From assembly GCA_006844765.1 (NCBI GenBank), contig SPJV01000102.1, positions 21,889-85,888 of the forward strand: DNA of 64,000 bases. The letters run 5' to 3'. Below are positions 1 to 8,467 of the stretch, piece by piece; position 1 is the first letter of the stretch, and each line of letters starts with the position of its first letter. The stretch is from Alphaproteobacteria bacterium (GTDB lineage Bacteria > Pseudomonadota > Alphaproteobacteria > UBA8366 > Aestuariispiraceae). Under the pieces are notes generated by a model. The model ran no database searches. It was not told where the DNA came from and was given only the letters and a program-made list of their open reading frames with translations. Both the position numbers and the translations under genes were made by a program.

Positions 1-1
1 C

Positions 2-688
2 CGTGACGCCATGATGGAGTATGATTTCAACACTGTATTCCGCGACCTGCATGAGTTCTGCGCGGTGGATCTCTCGGCCTTCTATTTCGATGTTCGCAAG
101 GATGCACTCTATTGCGATGCCGAAGATGACCCGAACCGGCTTGCCGCGCTTACCGTGTTGGATGAGGTCTTCTCCTGCCTGACAGCGTGGCTTGCGCCGA
201 TCCTGAGCTTTACGACGGAAGAAGCCTGGCTTGCCCGATTTGGGGATGCGGATTCGAATAGTGTCCACCGCCGGCTCTTCCCGGATGTCCTAACCGCATG
301 GCGCGACGACACGCTGGCGGAAAAATGGCGTCGGGTGCGGCAAGTGCGCCGCGTGGTTCTGGGGGCGCTTGAAGGAAAGCGCGCTGACAAGACCATCGGC
401 TCCAGTCTGGAAGCATCCCCGACGGTCTATATGACGGCGGAAGACGCAACAGCATTGAGCGATGTGGCGCTGGCGGATGTCTGCATCACCTCAAACCTAA
501 CCGTTTCGACCGATGCAGCACCAGCGGATGCCTTCACCTTGCAGGAAGTTCCGGGCATCGCAGCGGTCTTCGCCATGGCCGGGGGAGAGAAATGCCAGCG
601 CTGCTGGAAGGTTCTGCCGGATGTAGGACATAATGAGGCTGCTCCAGGAACCTGTGGTCGGTGCGCAAGCGTCGTGACAGGCGGCTGA
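2..688 (+). CDS. ileS: Isoleucyl-tRNA synthetase, C-terminal part (5' end outside window)
   Basis: This is the C-terminal 228 residues of a class I aminoacyl-tRNA synthetase that charges tRNA-Ile in the cytoplasm. The frame is already open at base 2. The visible part is the helical anticodon-binding domain (DLSAFYFDVRKDALYC, then an LxxxLxxxAPILSFTTEEAW stretch), followed by the C-terminal zinc finger, whose CQRCWK and CGRC cysteine pairs lie in the last 35 residues. That layout is typical of bacterial IleS. The stop at 686-688 is two bases before the preferred lspA start, so the two genes are almost certainly co-transcribed, a common bacterial order. The catalytic HIGH/KMSKS half lies upstream of the window. 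Confidence 0.96.
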   Translation, partial: RDAMMEYDFNTVFRDLHEFCAVDLSAFYFDVRKDALYCDAEDDPNRLAALTVLDEVFSCLTAWLAPILSFTTEEAWLARFGDADSNSVHRRLFPDVLTAWRDDTLAEKWRRVRQVRRVVLGALEGKRADKTIGSSLEASPTVYMTAEDATALSDVALADVCITSNLTVSTDAAPADAFTLQEVPGIAAVFAMAGGEKCQRCWKVLPDVGHNEAAPGTCGRCASVVTGG

Positions 689-690
689 GC

Positions 691-1161
691 GTGAAACGAT
701 ACGGCTTTGCCCTGGCGGCGATCACGATCTTTCTCGACCAGCTCACCAAGATCTGGGCGCTGGCGGAATTATGGGATCCACCGCGTTTCCATGAAGTCAC
801 CGGCTTCTTCAATCTGGTGATGGTCTGGAATCGCGGCGTCAGCTTCGGAATGTTCGGAGGGCTTGGCGAGATCGGCCCCTGGATCCTATCAGCCCTGGCA
901 ACGGCCATCGCGATTGGCTTATCGGTTTGGCTGTGGCGGGCGGATACACGTCTTATTGGCACTGCTTTGGGCCTGATCATTGGAGGCGCGATTGGCAACG
1001 TTATTGACCGAATTCGCTTTGGTGCCGTAGTCGACTTCTTGGACGTCCACGCCTTCGGCTATCACTGGCCTGCCTTTAATATCGCTGACAGCGCGATTAC
1101 CATTGGTGTCGGGCTTTTGTTGATTGATAGCTTGTTTGGCAAGCGCGAAGCACCTAGGTAA
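691..1161 (+). CDS. lspA: Signal peptidase II (prolipoprotein signal peptidase)
   Basis: A membrane aspartyl protease that removes the signal peptide from lipid-modified prolipoproteins. The 156-residue product has four hydrophobic segments. It carries the family motifs: an early FLDQLTK, the GGAIGNVIDR block, VVDFLDVH with one catalytic Asp, and FNIADSAI with the second. GTG at 691 gives the normal family length. Another GTG at 661 lies inside ileS and would add ten arginine-rich residues, so it is less likely. The next gene encodes a lipoprotein, which would be a direct substrate of this enzyme. Confidence 0.95.
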   Translation: MKRYGFALAAITIFLDQLTKIWALAELWDPPRFHEVTGFFNLVMVWNRGVSFGMFGGLGEIGPWILSALATAIAIGLSVWLWRADTRLIGTALGLIIGGAIGNVIDRIRFGAVVDFLDVHAFGYHWPAFNIADSAITIGVGLLLIDSLFGKREAPR

Positions 1162-1192
1162 CCAGGGCTTAACTAATCGGGGCGGAGGCTAT

Positions 1193-1825
1193 ATGATGCC
1201 GCGCATGATTATTCGAAAGAACAACAATTTCGGCGGAAAAACTGCTGCCGCGCTGATCATCAGCGCTGCAATGCTTGGCGGTTGTACAGCTGATACCGGC
1301 AATATCTTGGGCTTGGATAAGAAGATCCCAGACGAGTTTGCCGTTGTAAAACGGGCCCCGTTAACCCTGCCGCCTGACTATGGTCTTCGCCCACCTGATC
1401 CTCAGGGCAAACGGAACCAAGACCTCGCGACCCGCGATGAAGCACAGATCGCCGTTTTCGGCCGTGATGCCGCGAAGCGTCGCATCGCCTTGGAAGATCA
1501 GCTTGTGGCCCGTGGGGCAACGCCCGGCGACATCGCCTTGCTAACCCGTACCGGCTCGTTTGATTCGCTTCCGAATATCCGGGCGATTGTCGAAGAGGAA
1601 AGCGCCTCACTCGCAGCAGAGGCTGATAGTTTCGTCGATGACCTCGTGTTCTGGAAAGAGCCTGAACCTCTGGGCGATGTCGTCGATAGCAGCAGCGAGG
1701 CCCGTCGCCTTCAAGAGAATTCTGCACTTGGTAACGAAGTCACAGAGGGTGAAACCCCGGTTATCCGCCGAGAAGCCGATAGCTCCGGGTTCGACTTCGA
1801 TTTCGACATCTGGCCTTTCGATTAA
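1193..1825 (+). CDS. DUF3035 lipoprotein, BamF-like outer-membrane assembly factor
   Basis: A 210-residue lipoprotein. ATG at 1193 (or 1196) is chosen because GGCGGAGG lies just upstream. The N-terminus is basic and hydrophobic and ends in a clear lipobox (AAMLGGC). The mature part begins with DEFAVVKRAPLTLPPDY and then LRPPDP, the hallmark of DUF3035 proteins found in Alphaproteobacteria. Members of this family have been described as BamF, a subunit of the beta-barrel assembly complex; applying that role here is by homology. The acidic, Phe/Asp-rich tail (FDFDFDIWPF) is notable. It sits between lspA and a peptidase pair, so lipoprotein processing and envelope proteolysis appear grouped. Confidence 0.85.
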   Translation: MMPRMIIRKNNNFGGKTAAALIISAAMLGGCTADTGNILGLDKKIPDEFAVVKRAPLTLPPDYGLRPPDPQGKRNQDLATRDEAQIAVFGRDAAKRRIALEDQLVARGATPGDIALLTRTGSFDSLPNIRAIVEEESASLAAEADSFVDDLVFWKEPEPLGDVVDSSSEARRLQENSALGNEVTEGETPVIRREADSSGFDFDFDIWPFD

Positions 1826-1883
1826 GCCAACACGGTCTATATAAGATAGCGGTCGATCCATCCGGAAAACAGGGAGCCGCATC

Positions 1884-3245
1884 TTGATCATGCGCTATTT
1901 CGGAATACTCGCGTTCTTTACGGCATCCTTAGCCGTCACCCCCGCCTTTGCCGACGTCTTTGGTGCCAAACAGACGGTGCTGGACAATGGTCTGGAGGTC
2001 ATTGTTGTCGAGAACCATCGCGCGCCAGTGGTGACACAGATGATCTGGTACAAAGCCGGCGCAATGGACAAGCAACCGGGAAAATCTGGTATCGCCCATT
2101 TCCTTGAACATTTAATGTTCAAGGGCACCGAGACCCTGGCGCCCGGCGAGTTTTCCGCCACGGTTCAGCGCAATGGTGGACGCGACAATGCCTTCACCTC
2201 GCAGGATACGACAGTCTATCACCAATCCGTCGCATCGGATCGTTTGGACCTGATCATGCGGATGGAAGCGGATCGGATGCGCAACCTCGTGCTGTCCAAA
2301 GAGGTATTCGAGCCTGAGAAGCTCGTAATTTTGGAGGAGCGTGCCTCGCGAACCGATTCAAGTCCCGGCGCACTTCTGGGGGAGCAGACAAGCGCAGGGC
2401 TTTACCTGAACCACCCCTATCGCCTGCCAATCATCGGATGGCGGCATGAGATCGAAGCGCTCACTATCGACGATGCACTGGCCTTTTACCGGCAATACTA
2501 TGCCCCGAATAATGCCATTCTGATCGTCGCAGGTGATGTTACAGCCGACGATGTGTTCGCGCTCGCCAAAACCCATTTCGGCCCAATTGCGCCGTCCGAC
2601 TTGCCGGACCGCCCTCACTTTACTGAGCCGCCACAACTTGGCGAAAAGGTCTATGCCTATCGCGACCCGCGTGTCCGCGAGTCCAGCCTGTCTTTGCGGA
2701 AGCTGGCACCAAGCTATGGTGAAGGAGACAGAGATCAAGTTTACGCTCTGCAAGTCCTGATGAATATTCTGGGCAGCGGCAATACCAGCCGGCTGTTCCG
2801 TGCGCTTGTCATTGAACAGCGGATCGCCCTGACCGCTGGCGGTTGGTACAGCCCAAATGCGCGTGGCCCGGCAGAGGTTGGTATCTGGGCCCGCCCGACA
2901 CCAGACAAATCCCTGGATGACCTGAAGGCTGCAGTTCGGGAAGAGGTCAGGAAGGTAATCGAAGACGGCGTCTCAGAAGACGAAGTCAGCCGCGCAATCA
3001 CCCGGTTACAAGATGCCGCCGCAACCGCCATGGATTCGCTGGCGGGTCCAGCACGGGCGATTGGGCGGGCCAGAATTTCCGGCCTGACATTACCGGAAAT
3101 TGAAGCTTGGCCGGATCGGATCGGTGAGGTCACGGCGGAACAAGTCAATGAAGCGGCCAAAGCCGTTCTTGGGGCGCCCGGCGGGGTCGAAGCACGTTTG
3201 CTCCCCAGTGAAAGGCCCACTACCGGCGGGGAGGATAAGTCATGA
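1884..3245 (+). CDS. M16 family zinc peptidase, catalytic subunit, exported
   Basis: A periplasmic pitrilysin-type metallopeptidase of 453 residues. The inverted zinc motif HFLEH occurs near residue 72 within GIAHFLEHLMFKGT, and the downstream glutamate region (EADRMRNL) is also present. A signal peptide ends around TPAFADVFG. TTG at 1884 is favoured because the AGGGAG element lies seven bases upstream; ATG at 1890 is an alternative that shortens the protein by two residues. It ends in an ATGA overlap with the next gene, a second M16 protein, as is usual for bacterial M16 heterodimers. The substrate is unknown, possibly misfolded or signal-derived peptides. Confidence 0.93.
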   Translation: MIMRYFGILAFFTASLAVTPAFADVFGAKQTVLDNGLEVIVVENHRAPVVTQMIWYKAGAMDKQPGKSGIAHFLEHLMFKGTETLAPGEFSATVQRNGGRDNAFTSQDTTVYHQSVASDRLDLIMRMEADRMRNLVLSKEVFEPEKLVILEERASRTDSSPGALLGEQTSAGLYLNHPYRLPIIGWRHEIEALTIDDALAFYRQYYAPNNAILIVAGDVTADDVFALAKTHFGPIAPSDLPDRPHFTEPPQLGEKVYAYRDPRVRESSLSLRKLAPSYGEGDRDQVYALQVLMNILGSGNTSRLFRALVIEQRIALTAGGWYSPNARGPAEVGIWARPTPDKSLDDLKAAVREEVRKVIEDGVSEDEVSRAITRLQDAAATAMDSLAGPARAIGRARISGLTLPEIEAWPDRIGEVTAEQVNEAAKAVLGAPGGVEARLLPSERPTTGGEDKS

Positions 3246-4621
3246 TCCATTCCCTCTCTTTGCGATACAGCGGAATCCGTTTGGCCCAGTCCCTGTTGGT
3301 TCTCGCGCTCTTTGCCTTGCCGCTATCCTTGGCGAAGGCAGAAGTACGAGTTGAAGAAGTGACAAGCCCTGGTGGCATCACCGCCTGGCTGGTCCGCGAC
3401 CGGACTGTCCCTGTGACAGCGATTGAGTTCGAATTCACCGACGCCGGCGCCGCCCATGACCCTGTCGGTAAGGAAGGACTGGCCAGCATGGCCGCGGCTC
3501 TGATCGATGAAGGCGCCGGAGACCTGGACAGTCAGGCTTTCCAAGGCACGCTCAGCGACAAGTCGATGACCATCCGGTTTTCCGCCTCCGTCAACGGGTT
3601 CTCCGGCAGCTTCTACAGTCTGAACCGGTATCGGGATGAGGCTGTCGGGCTCCTCCACCTCGCCCTCACAGAACCCCGTTTTGATGACGAGCCGGTGGAA
3701 AGAATCCGCAGTCAGTTTCTTTCCAGTTTGCGGAGTAAAGAAACCGACCCGGGCACCATTGCCGGCAAGGCGATGCGGGAGGCTGTTTTTGGCAGCCATC
3801 CCTATGGGCGCCCCTCCGGCGGAACCAAGGACGGCATCGCCGCCGTGACGGCAGCCGACATGCGGGCCTTCATTCGTACCGCTCTCGCCAAAGACAAGCT
3901 GCATATTGGGGTCGTTGGCGATATCGATCCGACAGAACTCGGCCTCCTGTTGGATACGGTATTCGGAGACCTGCCTGAGAAAGGCCTGGGTGACCCTGTC
4001 ACAGAATTCACCCCCCCGCCACCTGCGGGCACCATCGTGGTCGAAGAGGACATTCCGCAGAGCACAATCCTGTTTGCCCAGCGCGGGCTGAAGCTGGATG
4101 ACCCGGACTATTACGCCGGCATGATCCTGAACCATATCCTGGGCGGTGGATCATTCTCGTCCGAGCTCATGAAAGAGGTGCGGGTCAAACGCGGCCTCGC
4201 TTATTCGGTATATAGCTATCAGCATCCGATGAAGCATGCTGCGTTGTTACGCGGCGGGGGCCAGACACAAAACGCGACGGTGGGAGAAACCTTGACCGTG
4301 ATGCGGGATGTTGTGCGGCATCTGTCCGAGGGCACGATCAATGCCGAGACCGTTGATAACGCGAAGACTTATATCACCGGGTCCTTCCCGCTACGCTTCA
4401 CAAACTCATCAAGCATCGCCTCTCAACTTGTCTCCATGCAGGTCTATGACTTCGGTATCGACTATCTGGATGTCCGGAATGGGCGGGTCGATAAGGTCTC
4501 AGTGAATCAGGTCAATGCCCTGGCCAAACGCCTGCTCGACCCGGACGGACTGTTGTTCGTCGTGGTCGGCGCACCGACCGGCGTGGACGCAACGCTTCCC
4601 GTCCCCCCAGGATTGGAGTAG
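3242..4621 (+). CDS. M16 family peptidase-like protein, non-catalytic partner subunit
   Basis: This 459-residue exported protein (signal peptide ending near LAKAEV) shares the M16 fold with the preceding gene. It has no HxxEH zinc motif: the equivalent stretch reads LASMAAALIDEG. It keeps the arginine/tyrosine patch of the C-terminal M16 half (VKRGLAYSVYSY, near residue 318). Paired M16 proteins in bacteria commonly consist of one zinc-binding subunit and one substrate-binding partner, and this is the partner. Translation is coupled to the upstream gene through a four-base ATGA overlap. Confidence 0.9.
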   Translation: MIHSLSLRYSGIRLAQSLLVLALFALPLSLAKAEVRVEEVTSPGGITAWLVRDRTVPVTAIEFEFTDAGAAHDPVGKEGLASMAAALIDEGAGDLDSQAFQGTLSDKSMTIRFSASVNGFSGSFYSLNRYRDEAVGLLHLALTEPRFDDEPVERIRSQFLSSLRSKETDPGTIAGKAMREAVFGSHPYGRPSGGTKDGIAAVTAADMRAFIRTALAKDKLHIGVVGDIDPTELGLLLDTVFGDLPEKGLGDPVTEFTPPPPAGTIVVEEDIPQSTILFAQRGLKLDDPDYYAGMILNHILGGGSFSSELMKEVRVKRGLAYSVYSYQHPMKHAALLRGGGQTQNATVGETLTVMRDVVRHLSEGTINAETVDNAKTYITGSFPLRFTNSSSIASQLVSMQVYDFGIDYLDVRNGRVDKVSVNQVNALAKRLLDPDGLLFVVVGAPTGVDATLPVPPGLE

Positions 4622-4636
4622 TTTGGCACTGATGGG

Positions 4637-4652
4637 GCACCGACTTCGGTGC
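4637..4652 (+). other. Short perfect hairpin between the M16 pair and the solute-binding protein gene
   Basis: GCACCG and CGGTGC form a six-base-pair stem with an ACTT loop, 16 bases after the M16 stop. No run of T follows. It could be a weak pause or processing site between the two genes; as a terminator it is unconvincing. Confidence 0.3.
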
Positions 4653-4666
4653 TTGGGGGAGACATC

Positions 4667-5434
4667 ATGAGCCATGCGTTTCTGCATTATGATCAACGGT
4701 CCAGAGTTGCGGCAATACTCACCGCCGTCTTGGTTTTTGTCGCCTGCTTCACGCAACCGAGCCGGGCTCAAGACGCCCTTCAGCTCTGGTATCTGGAGCG
4801 CTCTCCCTATTATGTCACCGAAGCTGATGGATCAGTATCCGGCATTGTTGCCTCCCCCGTCGAAGCGGCGATGAATGCTGCCGGAATTGACCGGCAGTGG
4901 AAGCAAAGCCCGGGGGCCCGGCAACTGGCGGAGGTTGAACGCGGCACGGCCTTCGCCTGCGGCGTCGGGTGGTTCCGAAACCCGAAGCGAGAGGCCTTTG
5001 CCCGCTTCAGCAAGCCCGTCTATCGCGACAAGCCGATGGTGGCGCTGATCCGTGCAGATGACGAAAAGACAAAAGCGCACCCCACCCTCGAAAGCTTGAT
5101 GCGCGACAAAGGTCTGGCGATGGGGGCCAAGAACGGGTTTTCCTATGGTGGCTTCGCGGATGGCATGATTGAAGCGCTGGCCCCAAAACAAGTCGTGACC
5201 AGCCAGGATCACAAAGGCATGGGCCGGATGCTCGCCAAACGGCGTTTTGATTATCTGCTGATCGCCGCAGAGGAAGCCGATCACGTGCTGGCACAGCTCG
5301 GCCCGCTGGGGGAACAGCTGACGACCCAGGAATTATCGGATTTCCCGCCAGGCAATACCCGCTATCTTATGTGTTCAAAAGCCGTCCCGCAGGACCTCAT
5401 CGACCGCTTCAGTCAGGCGCTGAACACGCCCTAA
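4667..5434 (+). CDS. Periplasmic solute-binding protein, SBP_bac_3-like
   Basis: A 255-residue protein with a signal peptide (long hydrophobic core, cleavage near PSRAQD). The fold pattern fits family 3 extracellular solute-binding proteins: an initial beta strand LQLWYLERSPYYV, then GVGWFRNPKREAFARFSKPVY, the region where this family contacts its ligand, and a C-terminal helix. ATG at 4667 is preceded by GGGGGA. No permease or ATPase gene is nearby, so it is an orphan binding protein whose ligand cannot be told from sequence. Its stop overlaps the stop of the convergent VOC gene by four bases. Confidence 0.75.
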   Translation: MSHAFLHYDQRSRVAAILTAVLVFVACFTQPSRAQDALQLWYLERSPYYVTEADGSVSGIVASPVEAAMNAAGIDRQWKQSPGARQLAEVERGTAFACGVGWFRNPKREAFARFSKPVYRDKPMVALIRADDEKTKAHPTLESLMRDKGLAMGAKNGFSYGGFADGMIEALAPKQVVTSQDHKGMGRMLAKRRFDYLLIAAEEADHVLAQLGPLGEQLTTQELSDFPPGNTRYLMCSKAVPQDLIDRFSQALNTP

Positions 5435-5886
5435 CCGGCTTCCGGTAACGCCTTTGAGGGCACCCAGATATACCAGTCCGGATCGAAGATATAGCATTCG
5501 CGTAGACCATGCGGCTTGTCGATTGATCCTTCCAGGATCTGATATCCCCATTCCCGCGCGCGCCCTTCCGCCGCGTCGGGATCAAGACCATAGAGCCTGA
5601 ATTCAGCCCCCATGCCGCGCCCCTGAACGGACCGCACCAAGCCAGACAACCGATGACTGTCATAAGTATGATCCGCATGCAGCTGCCAGGCGGCGCCAAT
5701 TGCCTCAATCGTCATATAGGCGAAGTCTTCATCATGATAGACCGCTTTGGCGCCCAACACATGGCTCGCGAAACCGACCGAAGCCTCGACATCCTTCACC
5801 AGCAGGTTCAACCCCAAGCCGTTCGGCAGGGACCGCCCAAAGGCATCAGCCGCCATCCAAGGTTCCTTCGTACGTTTTGACGTCAT
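5431..5886 (-). CDS. VOC superfamily (glyoxalase/bleomycin-resistance fold) protein
   Basis: A 151-residue single-domain protein of the vicinal oxygen chelate superfamily. Two beta-alpha-beta modules are visible: GLGLNLLVKDVEASVGFASHVLGA, ending in YMTIEA, and a second closing with CYIFDPDWYIWVPS. ATG at 5886 is chosen because AAAGGAGA lies upstream on this strand. The superfamily includes glyoxalases, dioxygenases and antibiotic-binding proteins, and nothing here picks one. It diverges from the creatininase-family gene across about 105 bases, so the two may share control. Confidence 0.8.
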   Translation of the reverse strand: MTSKRTKEPWMAADAFGRSLPNGLGLNLLVKDVEASVGFASHVLGAKAVYHDEDFAYMTIEAIGAAWQLHADHTYDSHRLSGLVRSVQGRGMGAEFRLYGLDPDAAEGRAREWGYQILEGSIDKPHGLRECYIFDPDWYIWVPSKALPEAG

Positions 5887-5991
5887 AAGATGCGGTCTCC
5901 TTTCTCCCCGCCTTATCCCTGGTGTTTTGGTGCGGAGCATGCTTCGATCTTGATCCAACCAACCCCCAGCGATTTACAGGGAAACGACAGA
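5887..5991. promoter_or_regulatory. Divergent intergenic region between VOC and creatininase-family genes
   Basis: This 105-base stretch separates two divergently transcribed genes and must hold both translation starts and presumably both promoters. A Shine-Dalgarno-like CAGGGAAACG precedes ATG 5992, and AAAGGAGA precedes the VOC start. I cannot pick out convincing -35/-10 boxes. Confidence 0.4.
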
Positions 5992-6753
5992 ATGCGTCTT
6001 CAGACCGTCACATGGCAGGAAGTAGAAAGCTATCTCGAAGGCTCGAAAGGGGTGATCATCCCCATCGGCTCGACGGAACAACATGGGCCGACCGGCTTCG
6101 TTGGCACAGACGCCATCTGCCCGGAAACAATTGCCAAAGGTGTAATGGAAGAGACCGGTGCGATGATCGCGCCGACGCTTTCCATCGGCATGGCCCAACA
6201 CCATATGGCCTTCACCGGCACCATCACCTTCCGCCCGACGACGCTCATCGCCGTCATCCGCGATGTGGTCGAAAGCCTGCACCGGCATGGGTTTGAGCGC
6301 TTTTTCTTCCTCAATGGCCATGGCGGCAATATCGCAACAAGTGATGCCGCCTTCTCTGAGATCTATGCGAATTTCAGCCTTGGTGTCTCCGGCACCGACC
6401 GCTCCCCGCCCCGCTGCACCATGGTAAACTGGTTCGACGGCCCGGATATCGAGACGCTGTCTGAAGAGCTCTATGGTGAGGCCAATGGCGCCCATGCCAC
6501 GGCGGCGGAGGTCTCGCTGACCTATTATGCCTATCCGGAGGATGGGGCCCGCATCGCCCGCAATTCCAAGCTTGAACCGGAAATCGCCCCCTGGGGCCCA
6601 ATCCGCGATGCCGATGATTACCGGCGCCGCTTCCCGGATGGCCGCATCGGCTCCGACCCGACACTCGCCAGTGTCGCCGATGGCAAACGCCTCTATGACA
6701 CCGCCGTCTCCGAGGTCTCCCGCCGCTACCGGGACTTCCTCGCCGAAGACTGA
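5992..6753 (+). CDS. Creatininase family amidohydrolase
   Basis: A 253-residue metal-dependent amidohydrolase of the creatininase fold. The metal site is clear: IGSTEQHGP (Glu and His), GTDAICP (Asp), NGHGGN, and a later HATAAEVSLTYY (Glu). Family members hydrolyse creatinine or the formamide of deazaflavin precursors; bacterial homologues outside creatinine pathways are often of unknown substrate. ATG 5992 is used because it starts the conserved LQTVTWQEVESYL segment; longer upstream frames run into the intergenic region. It is a single gene followed by foreign-looking DNA. Confidence 0.88.
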   Translation: MRLQTVTWQEVESYLEGSKGVIIPIGSTEQHGPTGFVGTDAICPETIAKGVMEETGAMIAPTLSIGMAQHHMAFTGTITFRPTTLIAVIRDVVESLHRHGFERFFFLNGHGGNIATSDAAFSEIYANFSLGVSGTDRSPPRCTMVNWFDGPDIETLSEELYGEANGAHATAAEVSLTYYAYPEDGARIARNSKLEPEIAPWGPIRDADDYRRRFPDGRIGSDPTLASVADGKRLYDTAVSEVSRRYRDFLAED

Positions 6754-7071
6754 GTAGCGGACCACCCCTGGTCCCTTCCCTTTCGATGAATACAGCACCG
6801 CCCCAGAAGTTCTGGCGGCGGCAATGCTGGTTGTGGGGTACTGGTTATGGGGTGCTGGTTAAAGGCATATGCTTCTTCCCACCCTTCCCTTAAGTATTTT
6901 TTTATCCATGCAATAGGAATTTAAAAATATATAATAAGTATATTGACAAAACTACTATTTTATGTTCACACTCACATCTAATCAGTGAGGGTCTTCGTCC
7001 CATTGCCGGAGACACCAGTTGGAGAAACCCCGCAAACCCTAAACGACATGCGGATATAGAGGAGTAGACAG
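6754..7071. other. Intergenic junction: 14-bp-type direct repeats and AT-rich tract before the toxin-like locus
   Basis: Two parts can be seen. At 6826-6860 a CTGGTT(A/G)TGGGG unit repeats about two and a half times. From about 6896 to 6966 the composition becomes strongly AT-rich, unlike the surrounding GC-rich sequence, with TATAAT-like hexamers (6930-6935) and a TTGACA (6943-6948). GAGGAG lies nine bases before the ATG at 7072. I see no gene here. The sharp change in composition suggests a boundary of acquired DNA as well as the promoter of the next gene. Confidence 0.5.
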
Positions 7072-8457
7072 ATGGGTGGGACCCAATCAGCGATGCTGAA
7101 CACCCCGAGTGAAAAATCGGGCGCCACATCGGGCGCCGAAATGGGATCAGCACAGAACCAGACTCGGACCGGATTTTCGCCACGCAGCGCACGGCAGAAC
7201 ACACCCTTTGGCAGGCATGCGCCACCGAGTGTCTTGCCGAAGGATTTTGCGATGCGTGCCGGGGATGCGATGGAGAATGACCGGCTGGCGCAGGCCGTCG
7301 TGAAAACCGGCGGCTTTGACGGCATTAAGCGCGACCTGGAAGGGGCGATCCGGCATGACGGACAGCGCGCCGCCTTGGAGATTGTCGATCTCGCCCAGCG
7401 TGTCCGCCGTCATGCCATCGACAGCGACCTGCCCGATCAGTTCGACCGCGAAGTATTCAACATCGCCAGCAAAATCGATACGGAAGGCAGCACGGGCTTC
7501 GCCCATAACATGCGCAACCTGCGCGGTGTCAGCCCCTCCGGCTCTGCGCTTGCCGAAAACATCCTGGGCCGTGACCGCGCGCTTGCCGACACCGCTGTTT
7601 CCAGCCGCAACGCGAAGGCAGCAGCCCGCAAGACCGCCCCCGCACGCCCAGCCCGAGACCCCCGCGATATGCCGCCAACCACCGGTCAATCTTCTGGTCA
7701 AACATCGGGGCAATCTTCGGGTCAAACATCGGGGCAAAACACACAAGCACAGACCGGCACCCAACGCCCGCCCAGAGACCCCCGCGATCTGCCCCCCGGC
7801 ACATCGATGGGCGGCAAGCCAACTGGCGGAATCCCACCACAACCCCCGCGCCCACCGCGCGACCCACGCGATCTACCACCCGGCTCCCCGACGAGCAGTG
7901 GCGACCAAGACGAACAGCTCTACCCGCAGACCGGCGGACAACCGGGTATCGGCCACAACTCCGGCAGCAATTCGGAGGGGACGCAGGTTGCAGTAGCACC
8001 GCTCGCGGCACTTATAGCCGCCGGCTTTACTCCAGAAGCCGCTGCCTCGATAGCCGCTCTGCTCACGGCAGGAACCGGCGCCGCCGTTCTCAGCAGCAAT
8101 GATACCGATATTGAGTTTCCCAAATCTACCGTCCCGCCACTTGGTAGTCCCCCGCCATCAACGGTTCCTGAGTTCAAGCCTCCCCTTACTTTCCCAGCGC
8201 ACCGAACCGATAAGGATAAGAAGAAGGACAAGAACGAAAGTAAAAAGCCAGCCGACTCATCGAAGAATGAAAAACATGGTGCTGGAGGCTCAGCTCTAGA
8301 AAAAGCCCAACCGCAAATCGACGCACTTAACGAGCAAGCCAGAAACGCTCCCAACAAAAAAATGCGCGTCGATCTCCGTAGAAAAGCAAGAAAAATAAAG
8401 GAAATGGCCCAGAAAGACGATAAGGGAACAGAGCACTCCCTTAAGAAGAAACAATAA
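7072..8457 (+). CDS. Modular repeat-rich protein, candidate polymorphic toxin
   Basis: I do not recognise this 461-residue protein as a named family. Its layout is modular. An ordered N-terminal domain (about 1-185, with FGRHAPPSVLPKDFAMRAGDAM) is followed by a low-complexity linker with GQSSGQTS repeats and three PRDPRD(L/M)PP units (about 195-275). Then come a GIGHNSG motif, a hydrophobic Ala-rich segment (about 305-345), a Lys/Ser linker, and a basic C-terminus ending EHSLKKKQ. The C-terminal third is AT-richer than the N-terminal half, as in polymorphic toxins, where the tip is exchanged. A small acidic gene follows by ten bases, and an eroded second copy of the N-terminal domain lies at 9654. 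It has no Sec signal and no recognisable nuclease motif. The toxin role is inferred from architecture and neighbours. Confidence 0.55.
   Translation: MGGTQSAMLNTPSEKSGATSGAEMGSAQNQTRTGFSPRSARQNTPFGRHAPPSVLPKDFAMRAGDAMENDRLAQAVVKTGGFDGIKRDLEGAIRHDGQRAALEIVDLAQRVRRHAIDSDLPDQFDREVFNIASKIDTEGSTGFAHNMRNLRGVSPSGSALAENILGRDRALADTAVSSRNAKAAARKTAPARPARDPRDMPPTTGQSSGQTSGQSSGQTSGQNTQAQTGTQRPPRDPRDLPPGTSMGGKPTGGIPPQPPRPPRDPRDLPPGSPTSSGDQDEQLYPQTGGQPGIGHNSGSNSEGTQVAVAPLAALIAAGFTPEAAASIAALLTAGTGAAVLSSNDTDIEFPKSTVPPLGSPPPSTVPEFKPPLTFPAHRTDKDKKKDKNESKKPADSSKNEKHGAGGSALEKAQPQIDALNEQARNAPNKKMRVDLRRKARKIKEMAQKDDKGTEHSLKKKQ
7684..7740 (+). repeat. Tandem 24-bp coding repeat (GQSSGQTS unit)
   Basis: Two near-perfect 24-base units encode GQSSGQTS, followed by a partial third, inside the linker of the modular toxin-like protein. 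It is the sort of sequence that expands and contracts by slippage. The flanking PRDPRD(L/M)PP motifs form a second, more dispersed repeat at about 7650, 7775 and 7857. Confidence 0.85.
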
Positions 8458-8467
8458 GGATATAGTT

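Noticed and set aside
3242..4621. Loss of the HxxEH motif in the second M16 gene as a sign of decay
   Set aside because: Bacterial M16 pairs normally consist of one catalytic and one non-catalytic subunit; the gene is full length and coupled to its partner.
4637..4652. Rho-independent terminator after the M16 pair
   Set aside because: The stem is only six base pairs and no T-run follows.
7684..7740. CRISPR-like array
   Set aside because: The repeats are in frame inside a coding sequence, contiguous and without unique spacers. No CRISPR array or cas gene was seen anywhere in the window.
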